Origin: Hygrocybe punicea
Lineage: Eukaryota; Basidiomycota; Agaricomycetes; Agaricales; Hygrophoraceae
NCBI GenBank assembly: GCA_963556145.1
Contig: OY744468.1
Location: 1,364,001-1,428,000, forward strand
DNA length: 64,000 nt
Direction: 5' to 3'
Positions 45,083-57,241 of the stretch are shown here, piece by piece. The notes under the pieces are model-generated. The model was not told the DNA's origin. It saw only the letters and a list, made by a program, of their open reading frames with translations, and made no database searches. Position numbers and translations under genes: made by a program. Position 1 is the first letter of the stretch; the number at the start of each line of letters is the position of its first letter.

Positions 45083-48000
45083 TCAGGACTCAGTGGCAAC
45101 ATCCATATCACCATCAGGGCTGTAAATCAGCTCCCTTGCAAAATCCCTCTTTTCTGTGGATGTTAAAGCTAATGCCTTCGCCACGTCAGAATTCCTACAC
45201 TCAATCTTGAACATTGGACCGGTCCAATTGAAACTCCAAGTGTCGCCAGTTATTGGAGCCTCATCATCCAGCATGGTTTCTATCAAGGGCATCAATTCCG
45301 GCCACTGAGTCTCAAAATGCGCCAGGATCAACCTTTCTAGTTTGAGGGAGGTGCAACCAGTTGTCAACGGCATGTTCACCAATTGTGCCTGCCTCTTGCG
45401 TTTGTAAAATATGAGGCAGAGGCAAAACTGAAGCAGAGCATGTTTGAAGATGTAGGAAGGATGCACCCATATCCCACCCAAAATCGTCACATATTCTCCT
45501 GCAAACCAGGTGCAGAATTGGTGGTATCGCAATCGGGCGAAGGTCTCTTCCTCCTCTTCCAAGTCATCCATCTCACCACTGTAATGGTTTCGATTGATCA
45601 CCTCCGCCATCTCCAGAAGATTGCCCACAATCACCACATCCAAGAGACCGGCAGGGGTCGACACATCAGGAATGTGATGTTCGTGATCTACACCTGTTGA
45701 GGATCATGATTTAGGTAGAGGGATGAGAATATGAACAGCAATGACATACCAACAGATGAAGCCCCATTGACACACAAATGTTCATGCCACATACCCATCA
45801 TTCTTCTCAGAATGGTCCAGGTGGTATTATGTTGAGTATTTGTGATGGAGTAGGACATGACAAAGGTGTGGATGATTCCAAAACAGGTGTCCTTGATCGA
45901 CGATGTGGCATAGAAGTGATTTCCATATACGATGGAGTCCCGCAGGGTGACTACATAATGGACTGTGTTTGGCCTTTGGAAACTGGCATCATTTGTTAGA
46001 TAAGTCTGCGATGGAATGAATAACGCTCACAAGACATCATTTGGCGTCAACAGCACCCCCTCTTTCTCCCAGATGCCTTTGGATGGACTGAGGGGACCCC
46101 AACCCTTTCCAAACGCATGACGAGTCGTCATGTCTCCATTGCTATTCCAGGGAGGTGTCTCTCTGTTGCGGCGCATGACAACCCAATACTTGCTGCCTGT
46201 CATTACCCTTACAACTGTCGCAAAACCATCATCATCAGCATGCAGCCAAGAAGTTGCACCCTGCAATGCTGCAGTCCCCCAAGAGAGTTTGTCCGCAAAT
46301 GTTTTGCCTGGAATATAACCTGGTTGTCCCCGGGTTTCCGACATGGCCTGCTCATGGGATGCCAGTGAGCTGGAGGAGAGCATCTTTGTCAAATGAAAAC
46401 TGAGGATAGATAATTTCGCATCATACTGGTACATGGGCAGTGGATGAACTGTGAGGTGACCCATGGGAAAGTCCAGCATGTTCCAGATGTGTCTTCATCC
46501 TTCTAACAGAGATGCATTATACAAATCTTGCAGAGTCCCAACATGCAGCATCTTTCCATGACTTTTCCGGGTGCGAAAGGAACCAACTTTGTCATTTAGT
46601 GAGTAACAGCAAGGATCAGTAAAAGGACAAGACAAACCCTGCACATTACACTCATGTTTGAGACTCCCAAGTCTGGAGAGACCTTCCAGGTCAAACTGGA
46701 GATGTTCCTGCTGTGGGACTCCATGGACCAGGATATGTCTTTGTTCAAAGATCTCCTGGATTGTCGAGGTATCCATTTGGAGGTACTCATCATATGCCAC
46801 TACAAAAATACTTGAACCATCCGGATCAAATTCTGGGGCGCTGGCGGATGGTAGGTGATGAAGAGGTCTTCCATCTTCATATAAAGACTCCACTTCCTCT
46901 TGGATGGTTCGCAAACACCAATATTCACATTCATCCTATGTTGTCCATGTAAATAAATCAAACCAACAACTAGAAATAGGACTAACCAAGCCCAAATTAC
47001 TTTGAAATGTGAAATGAGATGCTTCTACATTTCGATCGGCTCCAAAAACCCTGAGAGGCACATTATCCTCAGACATCTGTTCCTCTGCTCAGTCGACAGC
47101 TGGAGTATTATGAGATGAACTTACTTCAGGAAGTTCAAGGTTCTTGACTGGAGTTCCGTTGAATGACTAATTTCCATCATTAATACATGTGCATTGAAAG
47201 ATTGTTCATAAACTCATACTCACTTCACCAGGCAGGTCTGAAGAAATCATCTGACTTCTATCCATGAGCATTCTTTTCTTGCGGCTGTTCCATTTCGAAG
47301 CTGGTGCACGACGTTTCTTTGTCGCACTGAAGTAGGACTGGTACCCAGAAGGAGGTCTGGGTTTTGTCGTCTTCCCTTTCAGAGCATTGGTTTGTGAGCG
47401 CATCACTGGGTGGAGATGGGTGCCCAGCTCAGTGTCACTTTCCTCTGATTCCTCCTCAACCTTCTCTTGGCCTTCCCCCTCTGGTTGTGGTCTGGCACCT
47501 GCACCCTGTTGGCCCTCCACTGCTGGCAGTGGTCCTGCTCCCTCCACTGCTAGCGGTGGTTGTTCTCCTCCCACTGCTGGTGGTGGTCCATCTCCCTCCA
47601 CCACTGGTGGAGGTCCTTCTCCTGCCACTGCTGGCAGAGGTCCTGCTCCCTTCACTGCTGGTGGTGGTCCTTCTCCTTCCATGGCTGGCGGAGGTCCTTC
47701 TCCTTCCAGCGCTGGTGGTGGTCCTGCTCCCTCCATTGCCAGTGAACCATCACCCTCCACAGCTGGCGGTGGTCCACCCCCCTCCACTGCTGGTGGCAGT
47801 CTATTGCCCTCCACCACTGGTGGTGGTCTATCCCCCTCCTCCTCCACCTGTGATCCATCGCCCTCCACTGCTGGTTGTGGTCCATCGCACTCTCCACATT
47901 GGCCCTCCCCCCCTGGCTATTGTTCGTCCCCCTGCCCCTGCTGATCCTGCCCTTGTGCTGGTTGGGGCTCCCCCTCACTCTGCTGGGCCTCCCCTTGAGG

Positions 48001-48665
48001 CTGTAGTGGCTCATCGTTCATTTGCTCTTCCTCCCCAACCGGTTGCAGCTGTTCCCTGTCCTGTTCATGAGCTTCCCCTTCATCGTGTTGCAGCTGTTCC
48101 CCCCTCTGCTGGTTGTCCCCTTGAGGCTGTGGCAGTTCACTGCTCATTTGCTCTTCCTCTCCTGGTGAGTGCAAAAGGTCCTCCACCTCCACCTCCTCCA
48201 TCCACCATGGCCGCAGCCCCGCAGAGTTTGTCATCTGCCAAGGCTTGTCTTGGTAGTCAGACCAATTTGTTTGCCCTGGCCATGGGTCATCCTCCTCCTC
48301 CTCCTCCTCCTTCTGGTGCTGCTTCTTCTCCCCCTGCTGTTCCTCTGCACCCATGTCGATATCCATGTCAACATCGACATCCACTCCCGTTGGTTCCTCC
48401 ACGTCCATGTCAACGTCTTCCTTGCTCCCCTGCTTCTTCTCTTTCCCCTTGGGCTCCGGCTCGGCTGGCTGCTCTGTCGCCACCTGGTGCCATTGTCCAA
48501 TTCTGACTCACTGTCATCATCATTGATGATGACAGGTTCCTCAGATCTGCTCGTGGATGCTCTGGTCTGATTTGCTTGGTGATGTTTAGGGACTGAGATA
48601 ACAGGCCCTGTGTTGGAGTTAAATCCTGGGTCAAGGAATGGGAAAACACAATGGAATACATACAT
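45083..48665 (-). CDS. JmjC-like 2OG/Fe(II) dioxygenase, KDZ-element cargo
   Basis: The N-terminal third is disordered: acidic/Gln-rich sequence, then about 16 copies of a ten-residue repeat VEGxGPPPAx (47520-47870), then a basic stretch (SATKKRRAPASKWNSRKKRM). The catalytic part spans exons at 46914-46495 (SSIFVVAYDEYLQMDTSTIQ), about 46460-46030 (TSWLHADDDGFATVVRVMTG, then SKYWVVMRR) and about 45990-45720 (NTVHYVVTLRDSIVYGNHFY). HAD followed by a distal His (VHYVV) is the iron-binding HxD...H triad of a cupin/JmjC fold, with Lys in GSKYW a plausible 2OG contact. The last exon (45664-45083) is helical. One in-frame TAG (47917-47919) interrupts the Gln-rich N-terminus. The substrate is unknown; the protein may be a histone or other demethylase/hydroxylase. 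Confidence 0.65.
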
Positions 48666-48931
48666 TTAGAAAACCAATCCAAGTGCATGTTCTCATCCTC
48701 GTAACAGAGGGAGAGCTGCTCAAATTCTCATAGGAACAATTGGAGTTCTGACTTTGAATTGGAACCGGTCAACATTCGGAGCAACATTTGCCAAAGACAG
48801 CATTCTGTTTGTATCAGGCAGGACGGCTTATGATTACCGAGCAATATTTTTATCTGCATTTCATGAAGCTTAACAACTCAGGAAACCATAAAACGGTGCT
48901 CACAGTGATCACATGATCCCTGCGAATCTGC

Positions 48932-50147
48932 TCATTGTTGAACTGTTGGGGAAGGAGAGCAATAATGGGAGAGATGGAGAACACAAGATGGAACAGATTG
49001 ACCATTATCAAGAGAATGGCCTTTGCAGAACTCATGTTTTGGAAAAGCATAACCAAATCTGAACCTAAAGGCATTCCCAGGGATGTTGCCTGGCTTCAAC
49101 ATAGCTCTAGTCAGTGTCAACATCATATTACCAATCTCAATGATACTTACTTTTGTAAAGCTAAGATAAAAGTCTGTGGGTTCTCTGGAAGCTGATCTTT
49201 GCCCTATATTGGATTTATAAGCCCAACATGGATGCCAAGAAGGGGCAAGATAACTTACCAAGCCAAACCAGCACAGAGCAAAAGACATGAGTTCCAAGTT
49301 GACCAGCGATTGGGTATACTTGGCCTCATGAATATGTTGTCCAGCCCGCAAAAGACTCATGACCCCTTGTTTCAGCAGCGACTGCTGATGACTGAGCTGC
49401 TCAGGTTCAGCATTTGCGAACAACCTGGCCTTCGCCAAACTTGCCCCATAGCCATCACCAAGCCGGGCATTTCTCTCTCGAGTCCTCAAATCCAGGATAG
49501 GTTGAGTCCAATCATCGAGTTTGGTCAAGATCTATTATGGGGAACTCAGAGCTGATCTCTTTCATTGAAATACGAACATTCATGGGCATACCTGTGTTAA
49601 CTTTGTTGGCAAATCATGGGGCTTCGCTCCTCAAAATATGACTGGTGTCATTTGAGGTGCTGGCACTCCCATTGCATCTGCAAGTTGGTCCAGAAGAGAA
49701 TATCGGTTCACGATTTCTGTGGCGGCGCTGATGTACACAGCTGGCGAAGATGACCATCTTCTGGGATTGCCAACAGTCGCTAGAGCACCATGAGGTCCAC
49801 ATGCTGCATTCAGATTGAAGAATTCCTTCAAGAATCCTGTAAGCCTGTCACCATAAACTTGATGTGGTGAAAAAGCGTCAAGGCTTTGTGCCATGTTCTG
49901 GTTCATGTTCAATTTTGGGTTGATTGCCGATCAAACAGAATCATAAACTCACCAACAGCAGCTGGCCTTGGGAATTGGGGCAGCTGGAACCTAACAGAGC
50001 CAAGCGAAGCTGATCCCTCATGGTGCCTCGAACCAGGAGAGTTCCATTGGTCCATGGAAAGTCACGCAGGAGAGCAGTATTGTGTCGAAAAAATATGGCC
50101 AATGCTGAGGAAGAGGCTTCAGTTCCTTGGCTGCCACTGCTTGACAT
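48932..50147 (-). CDS. KDZ-element cargo gene 2, unknown function
   Basis: Starts at ATG 50147 (MSSSGSQGTEASSSALAIFF). Exon 1 ends with a GTGAGT donor near 49950. Exon 2 (to about 49631) reads FSPHQVYGDRLTGFLKEFFN, then AAATEIVNRYSLLDQLADAM in part. A third exon (49528-48932) reads TKLDDWTQPILDLRTRERNA, then FANAEPEQLSHQQSLLKQGV, then SLVNLELMSFALCWFGLVSY. It is largely helical with no known motif. The C-terminal end is unclear: an alternative splice near 49030 would extend it to 48850. It lies back to back with noncoding sequence rich in TCACATG motifs. Confidence 0.45.
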
Positions 50148-50194
50148 ATTTGAACAGAAAAAATCGGTACTGGTTGACAATGTTGAATTCGCGT

Positions 50195-50225
50195 TGTGAT
50201 GTCACATGATGTCACATGGTTACAT
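50195..50225 (-). promoter_or_regulatory. Direct/palindromic ATGTCACATG motif upstream of cargo gene 2
   Basis: GATGTCACATGATGTCACAT lies about 50 bp upstream of the ATG of cargo gene 2, two copies of the motif seen upstream of cargo gene 1 and the KDZ transposase. Confidence 0.4.
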
Positions 50226-51541
50226 TAATGGAAATCACTTAGTTACTATTAAGCTATTAAACTATTAAACTATTAAACTATTCGTCTACTAGCGCTTGGA
50301 ATGTGCAGTTATTCCATGCCCAGGTGGTTTCCTGTGCACTGTATATTTTATGAGACATCATAAGATAACAGATGAAAGCGAGGGTTGAAAAAGTGACGAC
50401 TTACTTTAGCCTTTTTGACTGGCTAGGAGTGAATGCATAAGACAATGTTTCTACCAATTCAGCATAATCATCATAAGGTGTTCACAGTCAAATGAAAATG
50501 ACACAATGGTCTTCAGAATCTCTGCTGGAAGCTCTATCAGTTTCCTGCATAGGATAAGTTCAGCTAAACTAACTAGCTTTGCCTCTGCTAAGCCTCGCAT
50601 ACTCAGTTTGCCAATCACAGGGTGTTGCAATGTCTACATCTAACTGAATGATGACTCTTCTCAGGCTATCTAGCGCAAGATCAGTATACTGCATCTGATC
50701 AACATTCTGCATGATATTATGATATATAGCAACAGGACTTACCCTCCATGACAAAGCCTCACATTCAACTCTCAGTTCCAGCGACAACTTGGCAGTCTTG
50801 AGGTTTAGGAGACATCTATTATAGTCAGCCGGGAACCATGTGATGAATAATTGAAAATTTACCTGGATGACACCCATTCATAGGTCAAAAAGCCATCCCT
50901 GACTAAAGTCGGTGTTCCTATGCCTAGGTGGTAATGCTTGACAGGGAGGGAGGACATGGAAAACAATGGATATGTGGTTTATGAACAACCTGTGATGGAC
51001 CTGAGGACGAGATCACATGACTTGTGAGTTGTCACACCCGACGAATCAGCCGTGATGAAGGTATTGACCAAATTAGGCAATTCCATCATCCAATTTTCCT
51101 TATCTCGTCCAAAAACACATCTGTTTCTCCAATCTAAAGCCTTGCTATTTAATTTGGAACCTCTCCCATCCTGTGGTGCCATGCCCAATCCTCTCTGCAT
51201 CTCTTCTCAGCTAACCCTCCAATCTTCTTGTCTCCTCCAAACCTCTCATCTTTAGGCAACATTTTAAATCCTCTCCCATCTCTAACAGCATGGGCTTCAA
51301 TGGCCCTTCTTCATCCGCTGAATCTTGCCAGCAATTGACTTTATTTCCCATGCCCCACTCCATTTTTTTGGCAGGATAATCTTGTCTAACAATGTTTTCT
51401 ACTCAAATTATCTACTTTCTCTCTTGAATTTATGTTTTCCTAAACTTTGTGGCTGGGCAAGCAACTATGTGACCATGTCACAGCTGATTAGTCCTCTGTG
51501 ACATTTTGACCCTAACCTAAACATTAGACATGGCCAACCGC
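50226..51541. other. KDZ-element interior, possible decayed gene
   Basis: A minus-strand frame at 50877-50569 (LKTAKLSLELRVECEALSWR, then LALDSLRRVIIQLDVDIATP) looks protein-like and is interrupted by a possible intron near 50745, but I cannot join it to a gene. TCACATG-type motifs recur near 51010 and 51470. Confidence 0.3.
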
Positions 51542-53569
51542 TGTTGTTCATGGGGAGTGTTTCTTAGAAAAACAGTTCCTCACCAAGGGTTTCCGGAGTG
51601 TGACTTTGATCGGGAAATTACCTTGTTGTTCGGCAAGGGTGGATTTGTCCTTGCTTCAACTCAGTGTACTTACTCACTTGCTAGTGGGGTTATAGGTTGA
51701 ACCTAGTGATGATAGTTATATGAGATAACAATACAGTTATCTTATGTCAGTTGTTATTAGATAACAAGGCAGTTATCTAATAGTAGTGGTTAAGGATATG
51801 AGATAGCAGTATACAGTTACCTATCAAGAGTAGTTGATACTTGATAACAATATACAATACCTGTCAAAGATTAGTTGATGTTAGATAACCATGAACAGTT
51901 ACCTTATAATAGATGTAAGTCAGAGTATATGACTTGAAGGATGAAAGTATAGTGAGGTCTTCCAATCAAGGTAAGACTTTGAGATGATAGACACTCAAGC
52001 AAGGGTAGGTGATGAGTGTAAGTGGCAATGATGAACAATGAGCAAGAGGATAGTGAAAGTCAATGAGGGATATGACAATAGACTATCAACAAAGGATGTG
52101 ATGATAATGGATACGTGGATAAAATAAAAGTAACAAGAGCAGTTGATGTTCAAGATATCGGACAATATTCCGAAGCTTCAAACGCACATTGGCTACTAGT
52201 GCAGAATAAAGTACTGGGATATCTTTATGAAGATCAATAGTTTCTTGCCAGAAGAAGTTGACAATAGTGACGGTACTATGTCAAGAATATTCTCAAACAA
52301 GTAATAAAAGACTATCAATATATATCTGATATTGATAACTCAATTAAACTTAATGTCTGAGACTAATAAGCTGACTGGGAATGGAACTGTGACTGTGACT
52401 GTGACTGTGACCGAATTGATGTACTGACTACTACCAAAAGTAGGTATGTACAAAGAAGAAGAGGGGTTGAATCAAAGGAATGACTGACTGTCTCCTGCAG
52501 AAACTGGGCCCTATTTATACCTTTGGCTGCTGCAGGAGTCACTGTGAGTCATAGAAAGAATTTGAAATAAGTGGGTAGGGTGTGAATCATAAGGGAGTAA
52601 TTATGAAATGGGGAAGGGGGTTTGTAAGCATAATATGAAATAAAAGTGCTAACTACTGAGTCATTAAAGAGTAATATGAAATGAAAAGTAGGGTGATGAG
52701 TAAAGAGGCATAGGTCTGTAAACATAAAAGGAAAATGGAGCATAGGTGATGAATCATAGACAGGAATTGGGGCATAATGCTGTGCAGGTATTGGAAATAG
52801 TGCACAGGTTGGTGAGTCATATAGAAGAATGGGGCATAATGTTGTGCAGGTATTGGAAATAGTGCACAGGTTGGTGACTCATGTGGAGTCAATTACTGAG
52901 ATTCCTAGGGTAGATGTGATGGGAATGCTGGCATAATTGGTCATAAGGTCATAATTTGGTCATGATGAGCCATAGATGGTCTTAGTGGTCCATATATGGT
53001 CATAGTAGTCATAAGATGTTGAGGGTGGATCAACTGAGTCATCACAGGAGGGGATGAGTCAAGGGCTGATCTAATCTGTGATCTGGGGGGTATTCTATGA
53101 TTCTCCAGGAATCATGGATCAAGGCTGAGTCATGCTATTTCAAATTGTGCTTGATAGATCAATTCTTCAGACAATGCTTCTTATGATCAATAGATCTTGA
53201 TGGATGATGTAAGATGGTGCTTCTTATCTTGTTTTGGTCCAACTGAGATAAGATTGTGGCTGTGCAGCTTCTTTGATCTTTTTGATCTTGATGCCTGATA
53301 TGGTCCTGCCTTTAGCTAATGTCTTATCCTTAGCAGTTAAGTTAAGGATAATTCATCTAATAACTAATCCTTTAACTGGTAAGTGTCTCTCAACTTGGGA
53401 CAGTGTCCTGGGGTAGTGTCCTTGTCTTTTCTTTATCAGTGGAGGTAAGATAGCTTAACTTGAACTTTATTCTTGTTATTGGCTACTGTTCCTTCAGGCT
53501 GATAAACTCAGGTGTCCTTGCTGTCAGCTTGATACCATGTTTGATCCAAAACCACTTTGGATCATGACA
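51542..53569 (-). mobile_element. Candidate solo LTR or LTR fragment
   Basis: Read on the minus strand it starts TGTCATGATCC, a near-palindrome (TGATCCAAAGTGGTTTTGGATCA is split here by its centre), and a possible end GAACAACA lies at 51542-51549 (TGTTGTTC on plus). The interior is noncoding with repeated AGATAACA/TTATCT blocks (51700-51910), GACTGTGACTGTGACTGTGA at about 52385, and a tandem 62-bp duplication. No matching 5-bp target duplication was found, and 2 kb is long for an LTR, so the limits are weak. Confidence 0.3.
52769..52890. repeat. Tandem 62-bp duplication
   Basis: GGGGCATAATGCTGTGCAGG at 52769 recurs at 52831 with one change. Both copies continue TATTGGAAATAGTGCACAGG and TTGGTGASTCAT. 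Confidence 0.85.
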
Positions 53570-54600
53570 CCACCCCGATGTTTATTTCCACAATGCCACA
53601 GTTTATGCCAGGAAACGCCGGGTCAGACGGTGGGTAATCCAAGATGTTCAGCAAGCCCTGGCTAACCAAGGTTGGGGTTGAATAGGCGGAAATCTGGTAT
53701 TGTACCATTCCTTGATCACTTTCCTTGTTTCTTGTTAACTTGCTCATAGCGGTGTGGCACATTACAGCAGGACGTGCCACTCTGAACTGCTGCATTTGAC
53801 AGTCCAGCTTGACACCGGGGAACACCGTCATATCAGGACTTTGCATGTTTACCATGCATGGTAGGTTGTTTGGAATACTTGAGGTAAGTGTCAATTTTGC
53901 GTTAGTTTGTCTTACAGAGGCTAAGAAATGCCTAGATATTGTGATATGAGGACATTTAGATTACAATTGAAAGCTTGCTTTATCTATTTTTGCTCAAAAT
54001 TTTTATCCATCTTCAAAATGATAATTTCATTTTCTGGTCGACTTGACAAGGCTAATCAACAGGACATATATAAGGAATGATCGATCGATCGCTTATTTAA
54101 GCAATTGGGAAATGGGAATCCACCAATCCGATGATTTTTTACAAGTTTGGACTTAAACGCTTATGTAATCATGCCAAAATGCGCTAAATTCTTTCATTAT
54201 TTAAACAATACAATAAATTTACTTAAGTCCTCTCAACCGCAGGCCCGCCCTCATCAAACAATACCTGTTTTTCCATCAATGTCTTCATCCGCGCAGTCAA
54301 GATAGATAACCTGTTGAGAAAGTCTGAATGTTGCTACTCTGTAGGGGCCCTTACTTCACAGCAAATTCAAGCTTTCTGGACAAAACAAAAACTTGACGAT
54401 AAGTAACCAATCAACCAACAAAATGGAGAAGATTTGCTTAGCCAAACACCAAACAATGAAACTATGGCAGTCTAAAATTTAAATGCCTTGACTGCAAAAT
54501 GCTCAATAAGTAGAAGTTCAACAGTCAATTCGATTCACTCATCAGCAGCCTCTGGTTGGCATTGAACTTGAGGGTAGCCCCAAGTATCCGGATCACGCAA
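53570..54600. other. KDZ-element interior, one unexplained reading frame
   Basis: A minus-strand frame at 53894-53562 (VFPGVKLDCQMQQFRVARPA) abuts the candidate LTR end and might be a coding exon cut by it; no family was recognised. 53895-54600 is AT-rich without features apart from GATCGATCGATCGC near 54080. Confidence 0.3.
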
Positions 54601-54650
54601 GTCAGTCTGCAGACAAATAGTGAGCGTGAAACCAAGTTTTCAGCAGAACT

Positions 54651-54856
54651 AAGCCCTCGGTACCCAATGAATTAGCCATGCAGGAAGCTGGCAGACATGG
54701 ATGGAACCCCCAGTACACAATGAATATGCCGCGCAGGAAGCTGGCAGGCAAGAATGGAACCCTCAGTACCCAATGACTGTGCCACAAAGGAAGCTGGCAG
54801 ACACAGATGAAACCCCCAGTACACAATGAATATGCCGTGCAGGAAGATCCTGGCAT
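54651..54856. repeat. Minisatellite, four ~54-60-bp copies
   Basis: Units start near 54655, 54707, 54762 and 54808, each with ACCCYCRGTACMCAATGA and, about 20 bp later, GCAGGAAGCTGGCAG. They lie about 0.5 kb upstream of the TET/JBP coding region and are open on the minus strand only by virtue of the repeat. Confidence 0.75.
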
Positions 54857-55345
54857 CTAGAAAGTGGGGAGTAAGTAATGCAGACGGAATATCCAGGCAG
54901 ATTGGACTTATCGGGTTAAAGATGGGAACCACTTTCAACCAATCACTGAGGTCTTTTGGCATGTCACGATTCATGTCAAGAGATCTCAGTGATGAGCTGA
55001 TGATGGCTGATAACAATCAGGTCATGAAAGATGACATGCCTACCTTTTATGGCAATCAACCACAGTATGTGATCTTGTTTGCTTGCATGTGACCACATTG
55101 TTTGTTTCTATTGACGTGTATCATTGTGTGGGTAGTATAGGACTTTTTTGCTGCAATACAAGATGGTCTCCTTAAAACCTATGGGCTCCAAGCACGATAA
55201 CTCAGAAAAATCACGGCGGCGGATTGGCAAGTGAGGGTCACAAAGTCTCTGCAAAAGGTATTTAATAAATTTATCCTTCTGTATCCAATCTGAATGTAAT
55301 GCATGCAGATTGCGATGACATTTTCTTTTGCTCACCCATGCCCAG

Positions 55346-56587
55346 TTGGGTGCAGCTGAACGATTAGATGACCAAAGAGCTGCCCAGATCATCACAGAAG
55401 CTCTGCTAAATCCGAGTAAGTCATGATGATTCTGCTGGCAAAATCTAATGTTTCTCTATTGTAGTTTATATTCCGTGGGATCTCGAGGATTACGCCACCC
55501 ATGTCAAAAAGGACCTGGGTACCCCAGCGGAAATTGCTAAATTGCTGCACAAGTACCCAAATCCCCAACTGGGTAGGGTCAATAGGCCAGCAACAGTGGT
55601 GGACATCGGTGGAAGGATCTTAATTTGGTATCTGCCAGGCTTGATATTAGGCAAACAATCCGTACATCTTGTCTTGATCTGGGCCTGTTAATTTAATAGT
55701 CAAGACATATTAGGATGTTCTGCTCGATGGGAGTGAGAAGATACAAGAAATCAGGTCAAAAAAATTCATGGTAAACAAAAATCCGGGAAGGTCAATTGGC
55801 GAGTTGATCGAAGACATTTCCGATTTGATTGTGAGGATCAGAATCTACTGCCTGGAAATGATGAGTATTCAGCAGGATGGTTCGCACAAGCTCATACTGT
55901 GAGTTCCAACTTGTGTCAACATGTTGGTGTCCAGGCTAAGTCATCTTTTAGAGACCAACCGACCCCTTGAAGCCTTCCATGAACCATCGCAAATGGGGTG
56001 CTGGAGATTGGATGTCCTCCATAGCAGACGTCAAATCATTCATCAATCACATTTTTTTTATGGTTCATCCATCTCTCCAACAAGTTGGAAACGACGCTTT
56101 GGACAAGCTTAGGTTATCCAAACTGACAGCGGATGTCACAGGCTCTTGGACCTCCCATTTCACTGGGATCGTGGTTATCATCAACCAGAGGACGTTGGCA
56201 CATCGGGATGGGAATTGTATGCCATCTTGGTACAATTTCCTCCTGAGTATCGGAGACTATCATGATTGCACACTTGATATGCTGGACCTTGGACTGCAGC
56301 TGGAATATGGGCCAGGAACTGGCATCTTCCTATGCGGCAACATCATCAGACATGAAGTGATGGACTGGAGTGGTGGGGATCGAGTTTGTTATGCTCATTT
56401 CCTGAGGAAGAAAGTCTTGGAGCAGCTAGGAGTAGGATTGTCAGGGTGGTCCGAGCAGAAGGATTTTTGTGCCATCATTCCAGAGGAGAAATGTCGTATC
56501 TTAGGTATTAAAAACTTGGACAATGTAGGGGCTGGCAGTTACCTGTCATCATTTCAATATGTTTCGTATATGAGTCATGAGAGTTAA
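55346..56587 (+). CDS. TET/JBP-family 2OG/Fe(II) dioxygenase, KDZ-element cargo
   Basis: Four exons in agreeing phase: 55346-55415, 55465-55661, 55714-55898 and 55954-56587. An upstream first exon encoding a Lys/Arg-rich start (55163 on, GSKHDNSEKSRRRIG) is likely, but its junction does not resolve. The sequence follows the fungal TET/JBP pattern: a helical lead (AAERLDDQRAAQIITEALLN), VVDIGGRILIWYLPG, then the double-stranded beta-helix core. Iron ligands are H-R-D in LAHRDGNC (56201-56209) and the His in IIRHEVMDW (56351), followed by GGDRVCYAHF, which supplies the likely 2OG-binding Arg. Known members oxidise 5-methylcytosine (or thymine in JBP) in DNA. All key residues are present and all exons are open, so activity is plausible. 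It is transcribed toward the transposase. Confidence 0.85.
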
Positions 56588-57127
56588 ATCATGAATATTA
56601 TCGTCGTCAGCAATGTTGCAAAGATGCATCAGGTATACATATGATCATCCTGAATGTACAAAAGATTATATAACATTTAACAGGAAGGGGAACATCTCGA
56701 TTGGGTAACTTGGCCATCAAACGGAGGTCTGAGTTGAGACAGCCTTGTTTGTTGAAGCAGCCCTGCCACCAATATATGTGAGAGGGTCACAGATGAAGCC
56801 TTCAATATTGTTCCAAAGGTTGGCGCCAACAGCTACAGGTTACGGCTAGTCTTTGGGTTGACAAGGCTGGTATTCTCAAGCAGGAGAAAGAAAACAGACC
56901 TTTGCAATTACGAGAAAACAAGTTGCACATTATTTTCAGGCATGGCTGTCAGCAATAAAACCTGGAGAAGACCCTCACCCAATCCGGTTCATCTCAGCCT
57001 CCCCTGAATGAACATGCACTTTCTTGACCCATTCCTAACCCCTGCCTCCCTGCCTCCCTGGCTTGTTCTTAGTCCCTCCACCCTGCTCAATTGCTTCTCC
57101 AACCCTAATCCAAGCATGTGATACGGG
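56588..57127. other. Intergenic between TET/JBP and transposase genes
   Basis: No gene recognised. A short CCTGCCTCCCTGCCTCCCTGG simple repeat lies near 57040. Confidence 0.45.
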
Positions 57128-57200
57128 TTGAGTCATGATGTGACATGTCATGCCGACACATCGGACGTGACACATCACACATCACGTGTCCAATATAAAC
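57128..57200 (+). promoter_or_regulatory. Putative promoter of the KDZ transposase
   Basis: GATGTGACATGTCATG, GACGTGACACATCACACATC and CACGTG are followed by CCAATATAAAC (CCAAT- and TATA-like) about 50 bp before the ATG. The TGTGACATGTCA core matches the motif upstream of cargo genes 1 and 2. Confidence 0.4.
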
Positions 57201-57241
57201 ATGTAAACATCAACCAATTACACATCAACCACATCCCACCA

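Noticed and set aside
47364..48506. 380-residue plus-strand frame opposite the JmjC gene
   Set aside because: It is the antisense shadow of the VEGxGPPPA repeat and acidic arm; Pro/Leu/Val-rich and without motifs.
51542..53569. A complete LTR retrotransposon
   Set aside because: No gag, protease, reverse transcriptase or integrase and no second LTR; only an uncertain solo-LTR reading is kept.
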